From Daphnia carinata (Eukaryota > Arthropoda > Branchiopoda > Diplostraca > Daphniidae), in the NCBI RefSeq assembly GCF_022539665.2, contig NC_081336.1, positions 7,664,778 to 7,728,777 on the forward strand: a DNA stretch of 64,000 bases, in the 5' to 3' direction. Every line of letters starts with the position of its first letter. Positions within the stretch are counted from its first letter, which is position 1. Positions 48,076 through 59,959 of the stretch are shown here, one piece after another. The notes under the pieces were generated by a model that was not told the DNA's origin, ran no database searches, and saw only the letters and a list, made by a program, of their open reading frames with translations. The position numbers and the translations under genes are program-made.

Positions 48076-49893
48076 ATGATAAAGTGGCTGTTGTCTCTCA
48101 TTCGTTCAATATTGGACAGGATTGTGAATTTTTTTTGGCCCAAAGACACAAGTGAATTTACTCTACCTGTTTACATAAAAGCTGCGGGGGGGAAAACATT
48201 TCTTATTGAAATGAGTCGGGAATGGGACGTGGCTCGGATAAAGAAGTTTATAGCTCCAAAACTTGGCCTAAAAGTCGAAGACATCAGCATTATCCTTGCT
48301 GGTAAAAGTCTTGCAGATGATCTCCTACTAGAGGTAATTTAATATTTACTATTTAATTTCTGAGAGACAAATTTTGTTTTGTTATCTGCAAGGAATGTGA
48401 TCTTGGTCACAATAGCATTCTTAATGCTGTCAAACTTAAGGTGGTAAAAAAAGATGATGCAATACCTTCTAATGAAAAGAAGCCAGGAGTCACACCGTTT
48501 CACCAGGATAAGCCTTTATGTGAAACACTGCTTGACCTGCAATTGACAGAAGAAGAACAAAAGTTACTGCACAAATCACTTGGTAAACTAATAGTTCTTT
48601 TTTCTTTTCACTTGAAAACTACAGTATTTGCCTCCGCCTAAGATAGGCTGCAGCTCTCCAGAATATAAACAGAAGAAGGCTCATTTCTACGTTTATTGTG
48701 AATCTCCCTGCAAGTCAGTCCAGAATGGTAAACTGCGGGTCCGTTGCAGCCTTTGCAAAGCCGGTGCCTTTACAGTAGACCGAGATCCGTGCTGCTGGGA
48801 TGATGTCTTGCGACCAGAACAAGTAAGCGGCACTTGCCAAATAGAAGGTTGTGATCATTCGTGGGCCGAATTCTACTTCAAATGTGCACACCATCCTTCA
48901 CAAGGAGAGATGGATTCTACCCTTCCACTCTATCTGGTCAAATCGAATTTCAAACAGGTCCAATGTCTGGCCTGTATGGATGTTAGGTAGTTGTATTTTC
49001 TTTTTCGTCATTGACTGTTTAGTATATTTATTTCTCTTACTTGATATAGTGATCCTGTGTTGGTTTTCCAGTGTTCCAGTTCCCATGTGATATGTTTAGA
49101 CTGCTTTCAACAGTACTGTATATCTCGGTTGAACGAGAGACGCTTTGTTTTCAATTCAAATATCGGTTACACCCTACCCTGCCCAGCTGGATGCGAAAAC
49201 TCATTGATTGATGGAACCCAACATTTCAAAATACTTGGAGTTGAGCAGTACCAGCGCCTTCTGCACTTTGGGGCAGAGGAATACGTTATGTCAGTAGGTG
49301 GTGTGCTTTGTCCACAACCCGGATGTGGCATGGGCTTACTTGCAGACCCTTCTTGTAGACGGATTCAGTGCAGAGGAGGATGTGAGGTAAACGCATATCA
49401 TTAGTTATTGCAACTTCAGGTTTCGCCAATATTAATTTCGCATAATTGCAGTTTGTTTTTTGCCGCGATTGTTTACAAGGTTATCATATTGACGAATGTC
49501 AACCAAATGGAGACGGTAATTTTCAATCCATGTTGACTACCACCGAGTATGTTGTTGATCCTAGACGAGCTGCACAGGTTACTAAAATTAACGATGTTTC
49601 TCACTGCTGGTCTTTTCTTATGTAAATCTTGAAATAATTAGGCCATGTGGGATGCAGACAGTCGCGTTACTATCCGTGTCACTTCAAAGCCGTGCCCAAA
49701 GGCAGAACGCCAACTGAACGCGATGGTTCAATTAAAATAGTATTCTTTGTTTTAGAAAAAGGTATTAATTTTGGGTTTTACAGGAGGTTGTATGCATATG
49801 ATTTGTACGCGCCAACAGTGCGGGTTCCATTGGTGCTGGGTTTGCCAGACTGAGTGGACGAGGGAGTGCATGGGAAGTCACTGGTTCGGATAA
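48076..49893 (+). CDS. park: Parkin, RBR E3 ubiquitin ligase (frameshifted in RING2)
   Basis: RING-between-RING ligase that acts with PINK1 in mitophagy. Exons: 48076-48333, 48393-48582, 48647-48986, 49050-49386, 49452-49577, 49642-49725, 49784-49893; about 481 aa if the frame is followed through. Order: a hydrophobic ~30-residue N-terminal extension, the Ubl domain ([15 protein letters not shown]), RING0 ([28 protein letters not shown]), RING1 ([30 protein letters not shown]), IBR ([25 protein letters not shown]), RING2 (GGCMHM with the catalytic Cys, [19 protein letters not shown]). Exon 6 is 84 nt where 85 is needed: around 49701-49702 the family [15 protein letters not shown] reads KPC and then shifts, losing the second RING2 zinc Cys. 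One missing base between 49701 and 49702 explains it. All other junctions are in frame. Confidence 0.92.
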
Positions 49894-50382
49894 TTTGGAC
49901 ATCTTTTAACCTGTAACGACTGCCTTCGATTGTCGCCTAGAATCAAAAAGAAGAGTGTATCTTTCTTTTCGCTATGCTAGTAGCGAAATTGATGACATTT
50001 GGTTCCTATTATGGACATCTAGTTAAATATGTAAAATAGAATTGAAACGGTTCATTATCTAAAATAAAATATTTAAAATACTGTTCTACAGATAGAAAAT
50101 TGATAAGTCTAAGATGACTCTAAGTTCGTCCGTCCGTTATGATAATAAAATATTGCAATTTCCCGTGCTCCACCAAGTGAGGGTCTAAACAAGTTTAGTG
50201 TTACCGGCAGAAGGTGTACCTGGAGTGATAAATACCACATGTATAGCCGATGAAAATAAAGCCAGAAAAGATGCCCACTAGAAATAAATTTTCAAGATTT
50301 AAGCCTTTACAAGCGGATTCTTGTATCCGATGAAAAGAATGTTGAAGTCTGGCAAACAAAACAATGTGTCGTTTCCAAGATA
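49894..50382. other. Convergent 3' flanks of parkin and SEC63
   Basis: AT-rich. AATAAA at 50063-50068 could serve parkin. No gene seen. Confidence 0.5.
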
Positions 50383-53326
50383 TTAATCTTTGCCGCTCTC
50401 TTCATCGTCGTCGTCAGTGGCAAATTCAGATTCGGATCCGCCAGAATTTTTATCTTCTTCGTCCTCGTCATCGGAGATGTCCCACTGCGGATGTTCTGTT
50501 GGAATCTCTGCGGCTTCTTTAACATCCATCTGCAAAAGCCACCAACGGTTGATTAGATACCGTCTTTTAACAACAAAAACTGCTCATCTGTTATACCTTG
50601 ATATCCTTCATTTGATCGAAACCAAAGTACGAATCGGAGCGTAAACACACAGCAAAGGTGTAGAAACCTGGTTTGAAAGGAGCTGTAAATTTAAGCTGGA
50701 TTTCTTCATGCTCTACCAGATTGGTGATGTGGTACGGTGCTGTCAATAGCATTTGTTGTTTTCGGTCCGTGATGTAAGCCCACCAATACTCTTGTTTATC
50801 TTCAGGGAAAAACGGACAATACACGGAATGCGAGAACTGACTTTTACCTTCCAACAATCTCTGCCGCCTCATTGCAACGTCGCTTTGAAGCTTTTCTAAT
50901 TGATCGTCATCTTTTTCTGGCTCGGAGCTATCGTTGTTCGCTGATTTTTCTTCAGCTTCAGCCTCACCCTCGTCATAGTCGTCAACTTCAACTTCGTCTT
51001 CTACATCATCTTCACTGCAACTCTCGGATTCTTCTTCTTTTGTTTTGGTGGCAGCCTTACTTGATCTGGCTGTAACCTTCTTTTTCTCATCTGTTTCCTT
51101 CTTGAATGATGTTTTTTTGCCACTTTTCTTGTTATTTGCTCTCTTCCCTTTGTTTTTCTGCCAAGGTAGCGTCTTCTTTTTGGGTTCCTGCTTTTCTTCT
51201 TCTTCTGGTATCACTTCACCATTTTCAACGAACTCGTTGGATGTATCTTTTTCGTTGGCAAATAGAACGCTCAGATCTCTTCTTGCCAAGGCAACAGTTA
51301 CCTAATTAAAAACAAGATTTAATGATCGATCACTATTACTATGTCACGTTAATTTTACCGTGACGATCGCACCAGCCGTATACACTGTGGTGGCCTCGTC
51401 ATCAACAACTTCATATTTGATACTCATATCCACATAAGGCATTCCTCCAAGTGCTAGAACTAAATCATTGTATTGGTTGTCGTCAAGGTGGTGTAAACAA
51501 GCCCTTCGGTCTTCATCTTTTAGCCGGGCGAGTTGTTCCAGTGTGCGGATCTAATGCGACAAACATACTTGTTATTTTCACAGTACGTACGACGATTATA
51601 TAATTATTACCTGATGTCGCTTGCTAGAAAAATACTTTAGATTGTCGTCAGTGATATGCGGCAATTGTAAAAGCGGACTTTTACATTCCCAAAGCCCTTG
51701 TACGACCATGGCTGACAATTTCATACAACCTTCCAAGGTAACCAAGGATGGCATGCGGCTCAATCGTCCTGCGTGGGCCAGCATGATAAGCTGAGAAACA
51801 CAGACAACCATCTCTTGAATCAAAGCGGGGCACTTCTTGATCTGTTAGTAAATAGGAAAGGAATTTAAAAATATTGAACGCTTGGAACCAAAGAATGCAT
51901 ACCACAGCGCAACGATCTTCTTCCAACGTCGACTGCGGCAGATCTAACCGGGAGAGATGAGCATGTAAAAGCGTGCGTGATTTGATGGAATACATGAAAC
52001 ACAACGGCCGTTCCTTGTTCTTTTCGTTGAGCTGTGGCAATCGTTTCATCAGTTGAGGTACTTCTACATTGTCACTGCGACGCTCCTGAATTTCGGGATT
52101 GTTTCTTCGGTGGAACTCGGCCGAAGCTCCGAGGATCATCAGCACTCGCTTGATGGCCATATGGGGTGTCTTGTGGAAAAAGTAGTAGTACATCTGGGTC
52201 GTATCGAGAAGTACTTGATCACCAGAGTAGCGAATAGAGCGATACCACCACGTTCCAACGCTGACGGGTAAGGCTACCATGAACAATAATGCATAAAGTC
52301 CTAGAACCCAAATCGAGTTTTCTTTTTCTACAATCCAGGACGGGAGAGCAATTCCAAAACTGATTGCTCCCGGTCCATCGGGATTTCCGTACATTTCCCA
52401 GTTTCTTCTGGCTGTTTCATCTGTCAAAGCCTTTAAAAACAACATAGTAAACGCCAACTTCGTTTGAAACAGATGAAGTTTTTACCTGGTGAGCTCTTGT
52501 AATTTTCATGAAAGTTTTCTCGTCACCAGTTTTCTTGTCAGGATGGTAGATGAGGGAAAGTTTGCGATAGGCACTCTTAACCACTGCCGGGGAGGCACCA
52601 ACTTCCACTTGCAGAATTTCATATGGATCAAAGTTAGCATATTCATAGTCATACTGTGAAGTTTTATATGCTACATAGCAGAAAAGCACCCATCCTAGGA
52701 TGATTGCTAATTTTCTGAAATGAGAACAATCAGAATTAATCAAATATTCCAACATTTAGATTTCACACTACAAGATTTCATAACAATTCAACTGTATCAA
52801 TACAACTTCATGTATGGGTTCATGTGTGTCCTTATGACGTACCATAAAAAATTGACATGATTAAAATTGTGTGAAGCAAAAATCCAAACTTACATGACAA
52901 TCTTCTTAACTGTCTCTCCAGGATCCTTCCGTTCCAGCCTTGCCCATTTGTTCTTGCAGGGCTGGAATGTACTTAGCTGTTCTTTATTTAGTTTTTCTAT
53001 AAATGAAAAAAACAAAATTGAAGCGTGACCAACAAGGATTTTGCCAAAAGAATATGGTATTCAAGAAAGCCCAATGGGTAAAGTTCATCGACTCCTGCTA
53101 ACACAACGGTATTTTTCTAGGATATCCGAATGAATAATTCGAATGCACCAAACGTATTTTTCTTTTTCACAGGCAACTTCTACATTAATTGAAAACACTC
53201 ACTTTCTTCCTTCTTTTTAAAGATGCAATAATATGTGCACGGGACCAATATGAGCGCCAAAAATGAAAGAAGGAAGTACACGAAGGTCGAACCACTCTCG
53301 TCGTACTGAAACTTCTGTCCACCCAT
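50383..53326 (-). CDS. Sec63: SEC63, ER translocon J-domain protein
   Basis: ER membrane partner of SEC61/SEC62 that recruits BiP through a lumenal J domain for protein translocation. Eight exons (minus): 53203-53326, 52894-52996, 52486-52714, 51903-52430, 51611-51841, 51359-51550, 50597-51301, 50383-50529; 752 aa (human 760), every junction in frame. Starts MGGQKFQYDESGSTFVYF with TM1, TM2 near residues 78-92 (LAIILGWVLFCYVAY), the J domain with HPD near residues 133-135, TM3 (WVLGLYALLFMVALPVSVGT), WWYRSIRYSGDQ, Sec63 (Brl) domains (QLPHITDDNLKYF, LGGMPYVDMSIKYEVVDDE), a long Lys/Glu-rich cytosolic insert, YWWAYITDRKQQMLL, and an acidic C-terminal tail ending EESGKD. Confidence 0.96.
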
Positions 53327-54508
53327 GCTTTAACTTAAATTTCGAGCTATGATACTTGTTATTTACAAATGCTTTTGAAGAATTTGGCAAACGGCAGGGG
53401 TTACACTAACTCAAAACTAAATGAAACTCATTGAAAAATAACTTCCATTTAGAGCCACGTCCGGCTTTTCTTCAGACGTTGTTTTTCTCACCCTAGAACT
53501 CTTCCAAAGTACAGAGTTTTGGACTACGATGGAGTTTGGTAAACTACTTCATAGGCCTTCCACGTCCACGCTACAAACAGCGCTACCTATGTGCTACATA
53601 AAAATCTTTATTTTAAAAATCATCTTTGGATAAAAATCAAAGGATAGTTCAGGTATTGTTATCAATTTACACGAAACACTAAATTTGTCAGGATCTAAAG
53701 ATTCATTTTTTAAATTATTAAGAATAAATGGAAATCTTTGGAAGGATAGGAAATTACCCGATAGATGGCACACGTTCATCTCCAAAAAAACATGACAGAT
53801 GAGAAGAGGCTTGATTCGTCAAACATTTGTTTATGGCCTTTTTCAAATTCTTCAAAAAACCTGTGACGCTGGCATAGAGGAAGCCAACGTGGCCAACGAA
53901 GTCGCAGCTTGCCAGACGTGTCGACAAACTGAATACAATATTTTTTGCACAATTGTTTCTATCATATCACCACCAGTTAAATCGACAAACGGCCCCATCG
54001 GGAAACTACAAATTGATAACAATGACTGACAAATTTACAACCACGGACAAAGGTAAAATTATGCGAGCTCTATGGTGAATGCCTTAGAAAAAACGCAAGT
54101 CACACAAAGAAATACAAATAAACACAAAACATTTCGTTATTAACTTTATGGCTAACAAGCAATCAAAGTCCAGGGAGTTGTGAAATTCAAGAACTATAAA
54201 GCACCCGAATGACGACCGTCCGAACCGAAAAAATTTAAATTAGGAAATAACCAGTTTTTGTTTCATACCTTTACAAGGCCCATCATTTAAGGATTAACAT
54301 TATGTTGTGCTAAGCTCTCCAACAAAAGCGGTCGGATTTTGAGATATGACTAGAACCAGTGTTTGTAGCTCAGCGAACGCATGACTATTAATATTTTGCT
54401 AAGTTTATGAGTGTCCGGAGTATTGTAGCACTTCATGGCAGTACATCTTCAATCGCCACAGTTGATGCATGTGCGTGCACTTAGTTCAATAATTCTCTTT
54501 AACGAAAA
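53327..54508. other. Divergent intergenic SEC63 / SLC16
   Basis: About 1.2 kb between the divergent starts, presumably both promoters. No other gene; a 76-codon frame at 53799-54029 has no recognisable features. Confidence 0.4.
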
Positions 54509-57152
54509 ATGGCTAAAGAAAAAAAAAGTGCGATTAGCAAAGACACCACGAAACTGGCAGCATCTCCACTCACAGTGAAACCGAAAAACGTGAAACTGGT
54601 ACCTCCGGACGGTGGATGGGGATGGGTCATCATCCTAGCTACAAGCATCAACCTGGTCAGTTGTAATCAAAACAGTTTCGAAAACAAGAAAAGTATTAAT
54701 CTTCAGTTGTTAGATTTAAAATAAGAAAATAATTCTATACTTAAACTTTCTTCAAACCTTTCCAAAATTTGAACAATAAAACAATTGTAATATATTTGAA
54801 ACATGTGCTGCATGTTTTTTACCGTTCTTTTGGCGGTGATGCAAACGGGCCACGCTTTACAAATGATCAATAGTGAACTTTTCGACTTTAAACTATTTTA
54901 TGATAGGGGTCGGCAAGTTAATTACCTATTTCACTATACACAAAGATATGGTTAGTCATAAAGTTACTAATCACTTGAAGCAACGGTTTGTGTCAACATT
55001 TTATAACTTTCAAGGCAGTAAAGTCTTCCTTATCGTTTAGAAAAGGCGGTAAGGTTTTTTTAAATTGCTAGAATTAAAATGGATATTAGCAATAATTAAT
55101 TACCTTTTTAATATAAACTAGTATAGTTTTGGTAATTCAAAGTCCGTTTTGCTTAGTCATAGTAGAAAAAAAAACACAGTTACCGTAGATTAATATGGTA
55201 CGATCAATAATTTATCTTTATCACATAAACCAACCGTTTGACAGATGGTGCTTCCAACAACTGTAACTTGTTTCGGTGTTCTAGTGCCATTTATCATTCG
55301 CGAGTACGATTCAGCCAACATTGCTGGCGTCTCATGGATTCCAGGAATAGCTGTGGCCGTCCTGAACTTAACAGGTATGAAGCTGATGAGTTGCTTCATA
55401 ATTAAACAAAAGCATAAAATTACTGATGTTAAAAATTATAGGTCCCTGGGTGTCGGCCATGTTGAAGATTTACTCTCATCGACGTCTGGCATCTATTGGT
55501 TCCGTAACAATGGTCGTTGCCATCATTTTTTCCGCATTCGCCGGAAGCATGCTAATTTGGTATGCGTCTTACGGACTTTTGCTCGGCTTTGGCTGCAGCC
55601 TTAGTGGTGTCATGGGTCTCTTGCTTTTGCAAGAGTATTTCCTAAAGCGACGACATATGGCTAATGGTATTGATTTGGTATTTTCAACTTACCTGATTAT
55701 ATCATTGAGCTTTTATTTTCTAATGCAAAGGTATCGCTATGGCCGGAGGATCAATTGGTCAGATGCTCATTCCCTTGATCATGCAGAGCTTGTTTGATGG
55801 TTTTGGATTGCGCGGTGGATTGCTGATCTACTCGGCTGTCGTGCTGCAAGGGCTCGTGGCTGCCCTCCTACTTCAGCCATCCAGATGGCACTGGAAACTA
55901 GAAGACACCCCAAACGTTGAAGTTGAATTGCTGGAAAAGCAACCGGAGCCAACGCCGATGATTCGGGATGTTGAAACGCTTTCAGCTGTTGGTAAGAGCC
56001 GACCCACCAGCTGGACTGGTAACGCTTTCATCAAGGCATCAGCCGACATCCGCCGAGTCCAGCAAATGGACGGCGACATTGTAAACTTGAAATGAAAACA
56101 TTCATGTAAAAAAAAAGTGTAAAACTCATCAACTGACATTTACAGAACAGGATGCGATCTCGATCAGTAGCAAGCGGTCGTGGTAGTACTCACGATTCGG
56201 AGGCGGGCCCAGATTCCAGGACTACATCTATGCATGTCCTTAATTATTTGGGTAGCGTTGGCTCTTTAGTTTCCTTGGAACTAGCCACCGTCCATGAGAT
56301 GCCAGTTACTATGTCGCTAGCGCAGATGCAAAAACAGTTGAAGACTCGCACGCAAACTGACGAACGACCAAAATGGCTCCAATTCATGCCTCGTTGTCCA
56401 CCGGCTGCTAGCATCCTCGATTTAAATCTTATGAAAGATCCTTTCTTCATCGTCATGTCTGTCGTGATGGCTTTGGGCCGTCTGAGCTACCAGCAGTTCA
56501 ACGTCCTGGTCCCGTCATTTGCTCAAAGTGTGGGGGTTCCACCAACAGCGGCTGCATCTTTGGTTACCATTCTAGCAGCGTCAGATACTGTTGCCCGTCT
56601 TGCTATTCCCATTCTGGCTGGAAAATTTTCCAAATATATTACGACTCTCACCGTCTTTTTAATCGAATTTGCCATCTGTGGTGTAGGCAGTTTTGGTAAG
56701 ACATACTAATTGAGAAATGTTGTAATTAAATTACCTATCATTGTACCTTTTAGCTCTGGCATTTTCCACTGATTTCGTTGGCATGGTAATAAGCTGCGTT
56801 ATCTACGGCATTGGAGTTGGAGGAATCACTGGTATGCAAGTGGTGGTGATTGTCCAAACACTTGGTATGGATAAACTAGCAGCCGCTTTCGGTCTTAACC
56901 TTTTCATTGGTGGACTAATCGTTTTCCCAGGAATTATCATCATCGGTACGTTACTTTTACCAACCAAAAAAAAAAATCAAGAGTAAACAAAACATTTTAC
57001 TTATCCAACCGGTTGCAGGCTATATTCAGGTGTTAACGCAAAGTTTTGCTGTTTGTTTTCACATCGTCGGCGGTGTCTGCATCATGTGCTGCTGTCTCTG
57101 GGCACCGCTTCCAATGATGTTGCGACGGAGAAATGCCAACCTTCCAAAATAA
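54509..57152 (+). CDS. SLC16-family monocarboxylate-type transporter
   Basis: Twelve-helix major-facilitator transporter of the SLC16 family; substrates could be lactate/pyruvate, other monocarboxylates or relatives. Exons 54509-54655, 55245-55374, 55442-55666, 55731-56080, 56146-56695, 56754-56945, 57019-57152; 575 aa. Family signature PPDGGWGWVI at the start of TM1 in exon 1. TM2-TM6 are in exons 2-4 (GFGCSLSGVMGLLLLQEYFL, the KRR loop, GIAMAGGSIGQMLIP), then a long cytosolic loop rich in Ser/Arg/Glu (about residues 225-370), and TM7-TM12 in exons 5-7 (MALGRLSYQQFNVLVPSFA, GVGGITGMQVVVIVQTLG). Intron 1 (589 bp) is the longest. The specific member cannot be told from this sequence. Confidence 0.88.
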
Positions 57153-58148
57153 TAAGAGAAAAATGTTTTGTTTACCACGTCATCGAGATATACCAATATT
57201 TTTTTTTTTTGCAGAACCCGTCTTATAGTTTCCAATACAAAATGTAATTAAATTCAAAAGTCATATCTATTTTTTAAATCTTCCCCAATGTGTAAATCGA
57301 TATCTACCGTGACATGAAACTCGTGCTCTTTCTCGGCTTTTAATTTAAAGCTGCATCGTAAATTAGTCTTTCATGGATTTATAGCGTTTTTTGCTTTCCA
57401 AAAACTGCGACGCGGTTTTAACTAAAGCGTCGAAAAAAAAAAAAAAAAAAAGACGAGTTCCATGTCACGCGTAAGGCAAGTGCAAAGTCACGGGGGGCGT
57501 TGATAACCGTTAGGCAGGATAAACGCAGCGTAGCTGTGTATGCGCAGATTCAGTGAGGAATTGTACACTGCGGATGTCTCGACAACAAAGACGACGACGT
57601 CATTTGCCCCACAAAGAAAAAAGGCGATGGGTTTTCACGCGTATCTTAGTTTGGCAAGTTGCCAAAGAAACATAAACACACACTCACTGCCCTGTTTTTG
57701 CAGTATAAAATCCGCGGAAACGGCAGTCACGTCGCAATCGAAAACCTACAACCATAGTAACTGGAACACTTCCCTCTAACAACAGTTTATCAGAAAACTA
57801 AACAAAGGATTTAACTCTTGATTTCATCAGTTCTCTTGACGCAGAAATTTGTGCGCTGTTCGCAAATACTTCAAGTTGACAACGTAATACATTCAAATGT
57901 AAGTTCACTGGCCGGTTCATTGACTTGGCTTTCACCAACATGTGAGGGTTATTATTGTTGATCTTCTTTTACCCGCCACACTACTGTTGGCGTAGTCATG
58001 CGCTGTGCAACCAACTAAAAATAGCCTTTACTAAGTTGACTTAGTTTCACTGCCAAGTAACAGTTTTTCGTCTCGCGTGTGCGTTGTGGTTTTAAGCAAA
58101 AAAAAAATTCGTTTGTCAAAGATAACTAACTAACTTTAAAACTTTACC
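57153..58148. other. Intergenic SLC16 to ASB
   Basis: Contains an A run at 57434-57451 and the likely ASB promoter and 5' UTR. No other gene seen. Confidence 0.45.
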
Positions 58149-59959
58149 ATGTACGAAATCAAGATGCCTACTGAATGTACCGCCAACCCTCTTCAACGGG
58201 AATTGGCTGACAGTATCATCAGGTTCTCCCCATTGGTAAGTAATCAAAAGGATGCACAAACATACCGAGCTACGATGGAGAAGTTCAGTTGATTCCTTTG
58301 TTTTCTAGGATGATTTAAGGATACTCATTGCGTGTGGAGCCAGTCCCAATGACCCAGTAACACAAGGTACGTTCTATGGAAATTAAAAAAAGAAAATAAA
58401 TATAATGGATATTAATATACGTTAAGGTTTGCGTCCGCTCCATTACGCGGTTTGGCAGCGTTACCTCGAGGCTGTCCAATTTTTACTAGTTCGTGGAAGC
58501 GACGTCAATGCTAGGGATGACTGTGGATATACTGCTCTACACTTGAGTGCCGAGCACGGCTACACAGAGATAATGAGTCTTTTACTTGAATATCAAGTAA
58601 GTATTTTTAAAATTTAAAAGAGCAAAAACAGTTAAACTTACCAGCATATTATTGTGATAGGCCAAAGTGAACTTTTCCGACAAGGTGGGCGAAGAAAAAG
58701 CAGATGCCGGCAAACCTAATCTATGCGACGAACCTTTGCATTTGGCCATCAAGAACGGTCACTATGAAGCGGCTCGCATTTTGCTCGAAAACGGAGCTAA
58801 CGTGAACACACGTTATTTTTTCGGCTGTGAAATTAGCCTTATTTCAGCACTTAACCCAGAAGCCATGGAACTTTTATTGATGTATGGGGCCTATCCGGAT
58901 TCAAGAGATCGTAGTGGATTAACTCCTCTAATGAAAGCATGTCGGAATCCACAGGTTAGTTAAAAAGAAATAAATGTCACTTATAAATTTGTTATTAAAC
59001 TTACCCGTTGTTGATAGGCTACAGAAACCGTTCTGAAATTGATTTCCTATGGAGCAGACGTGAATGCCCAAGCAGACGAGCGGAACGATTACCGATCAGT
59101 ACTTCATTATGCAGTCCTTTCAGGTAATCGTTCCATGGTGAGTCTCTTACTGAAACAAGGAGCACGACTTCGGCCACCACCAGGTGATCCAGCATTATCC
59201 AAGCCTTCGGTGTTGGATTTAGCCGTTCTTAAGGGTGACGTCGAACTGGTCAGGATGCTCATTGAAGCCGGTATGAAGATTTCTAGAAATCACACATCTC
59301 GTAATGAACTTTAATTGCATTTTTGCTTAAGGAGCTGATGTCAACAATACTTCATCGATTTTGGGTTCGGCGTTACACGTGGCCTGTGCCGACAATGTAG
59401 CAAATAGGGCGGAAATTGTCCGGCTTTTGTTAGAAAATGGCGCTAATCCTAACATAGCAGCCAGAAGCGACGAAGGATTACCACATCCTTCCATATTAGC
59501 TGAATATATTACATCCAATGGCAACAAGGATAAGCTTGATCACGAAGTTGTCGAGTTGCTGCTCCGTCACGGAGCACAGGTATGAACCTCACCTGCATTG
59601 CAAAAAGGAAAATTAAGTTAAACAAAAATCAACGTGTTCCCTAGGTGGTACTCAAGACACAACACCGTCATCCACTGGGATTGTACTCCATCTTACCTAT
59701 TTTAGCACGACATCCGCGAGTCTTTTTAAATGTGATGGAAGCAGCAGAAAGTTTTGACAATGTCATGCTTAAACGCCTGAATAACGTTCCTCCGGATTTT
59801 AAACAAATTATTCTTGACCTCGCCACGCAACCCCTTTCTCTTCAACAACAATGTCGATTCTACCTGCGCCAACAATTGCAACCTAACATTCATCTTAAAA
59901 TACCTTTACTCGAGATTCCTACAATACTTCAATCTTATTTACTCTTCGATATTAGCTAG
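58149..59959 (+). CDS. Ankyrin-repeat and SOCS-box (ASB) protein
   Basis: Probable substrate receptor of a Cullin-5/Elongin B-C ubiquitin ligase. Seven exons: 58149-58235, 58309-58366, 58427-58596, 58661-58954, 59018-59270, 59332-59579, 59645-59959; 474 aa, all junctions in frame. About eight ankyrin repeats: RPLHYAVWQRYLEAVQFLLV, TALHLSAEHGYTEIMSLLLE, PLHLAIKNGHYEAARILLEN, an EISLISALNPEAMELLLMYG unit, TPLMKACRNPQATETVLKLI, LHYAVLSGNRSMVSLLLKQG, VLDLAVLKGDVELVRMLIEA, and ALHVACADNVANRAEIVRLL. The C-terminus has a SOCS box (PLSLQQQCRFYLRQQL, then IPLLEIPTILQSYLLF). No particular vertebrate ASB member can be assigned. Confidence 0.9.
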
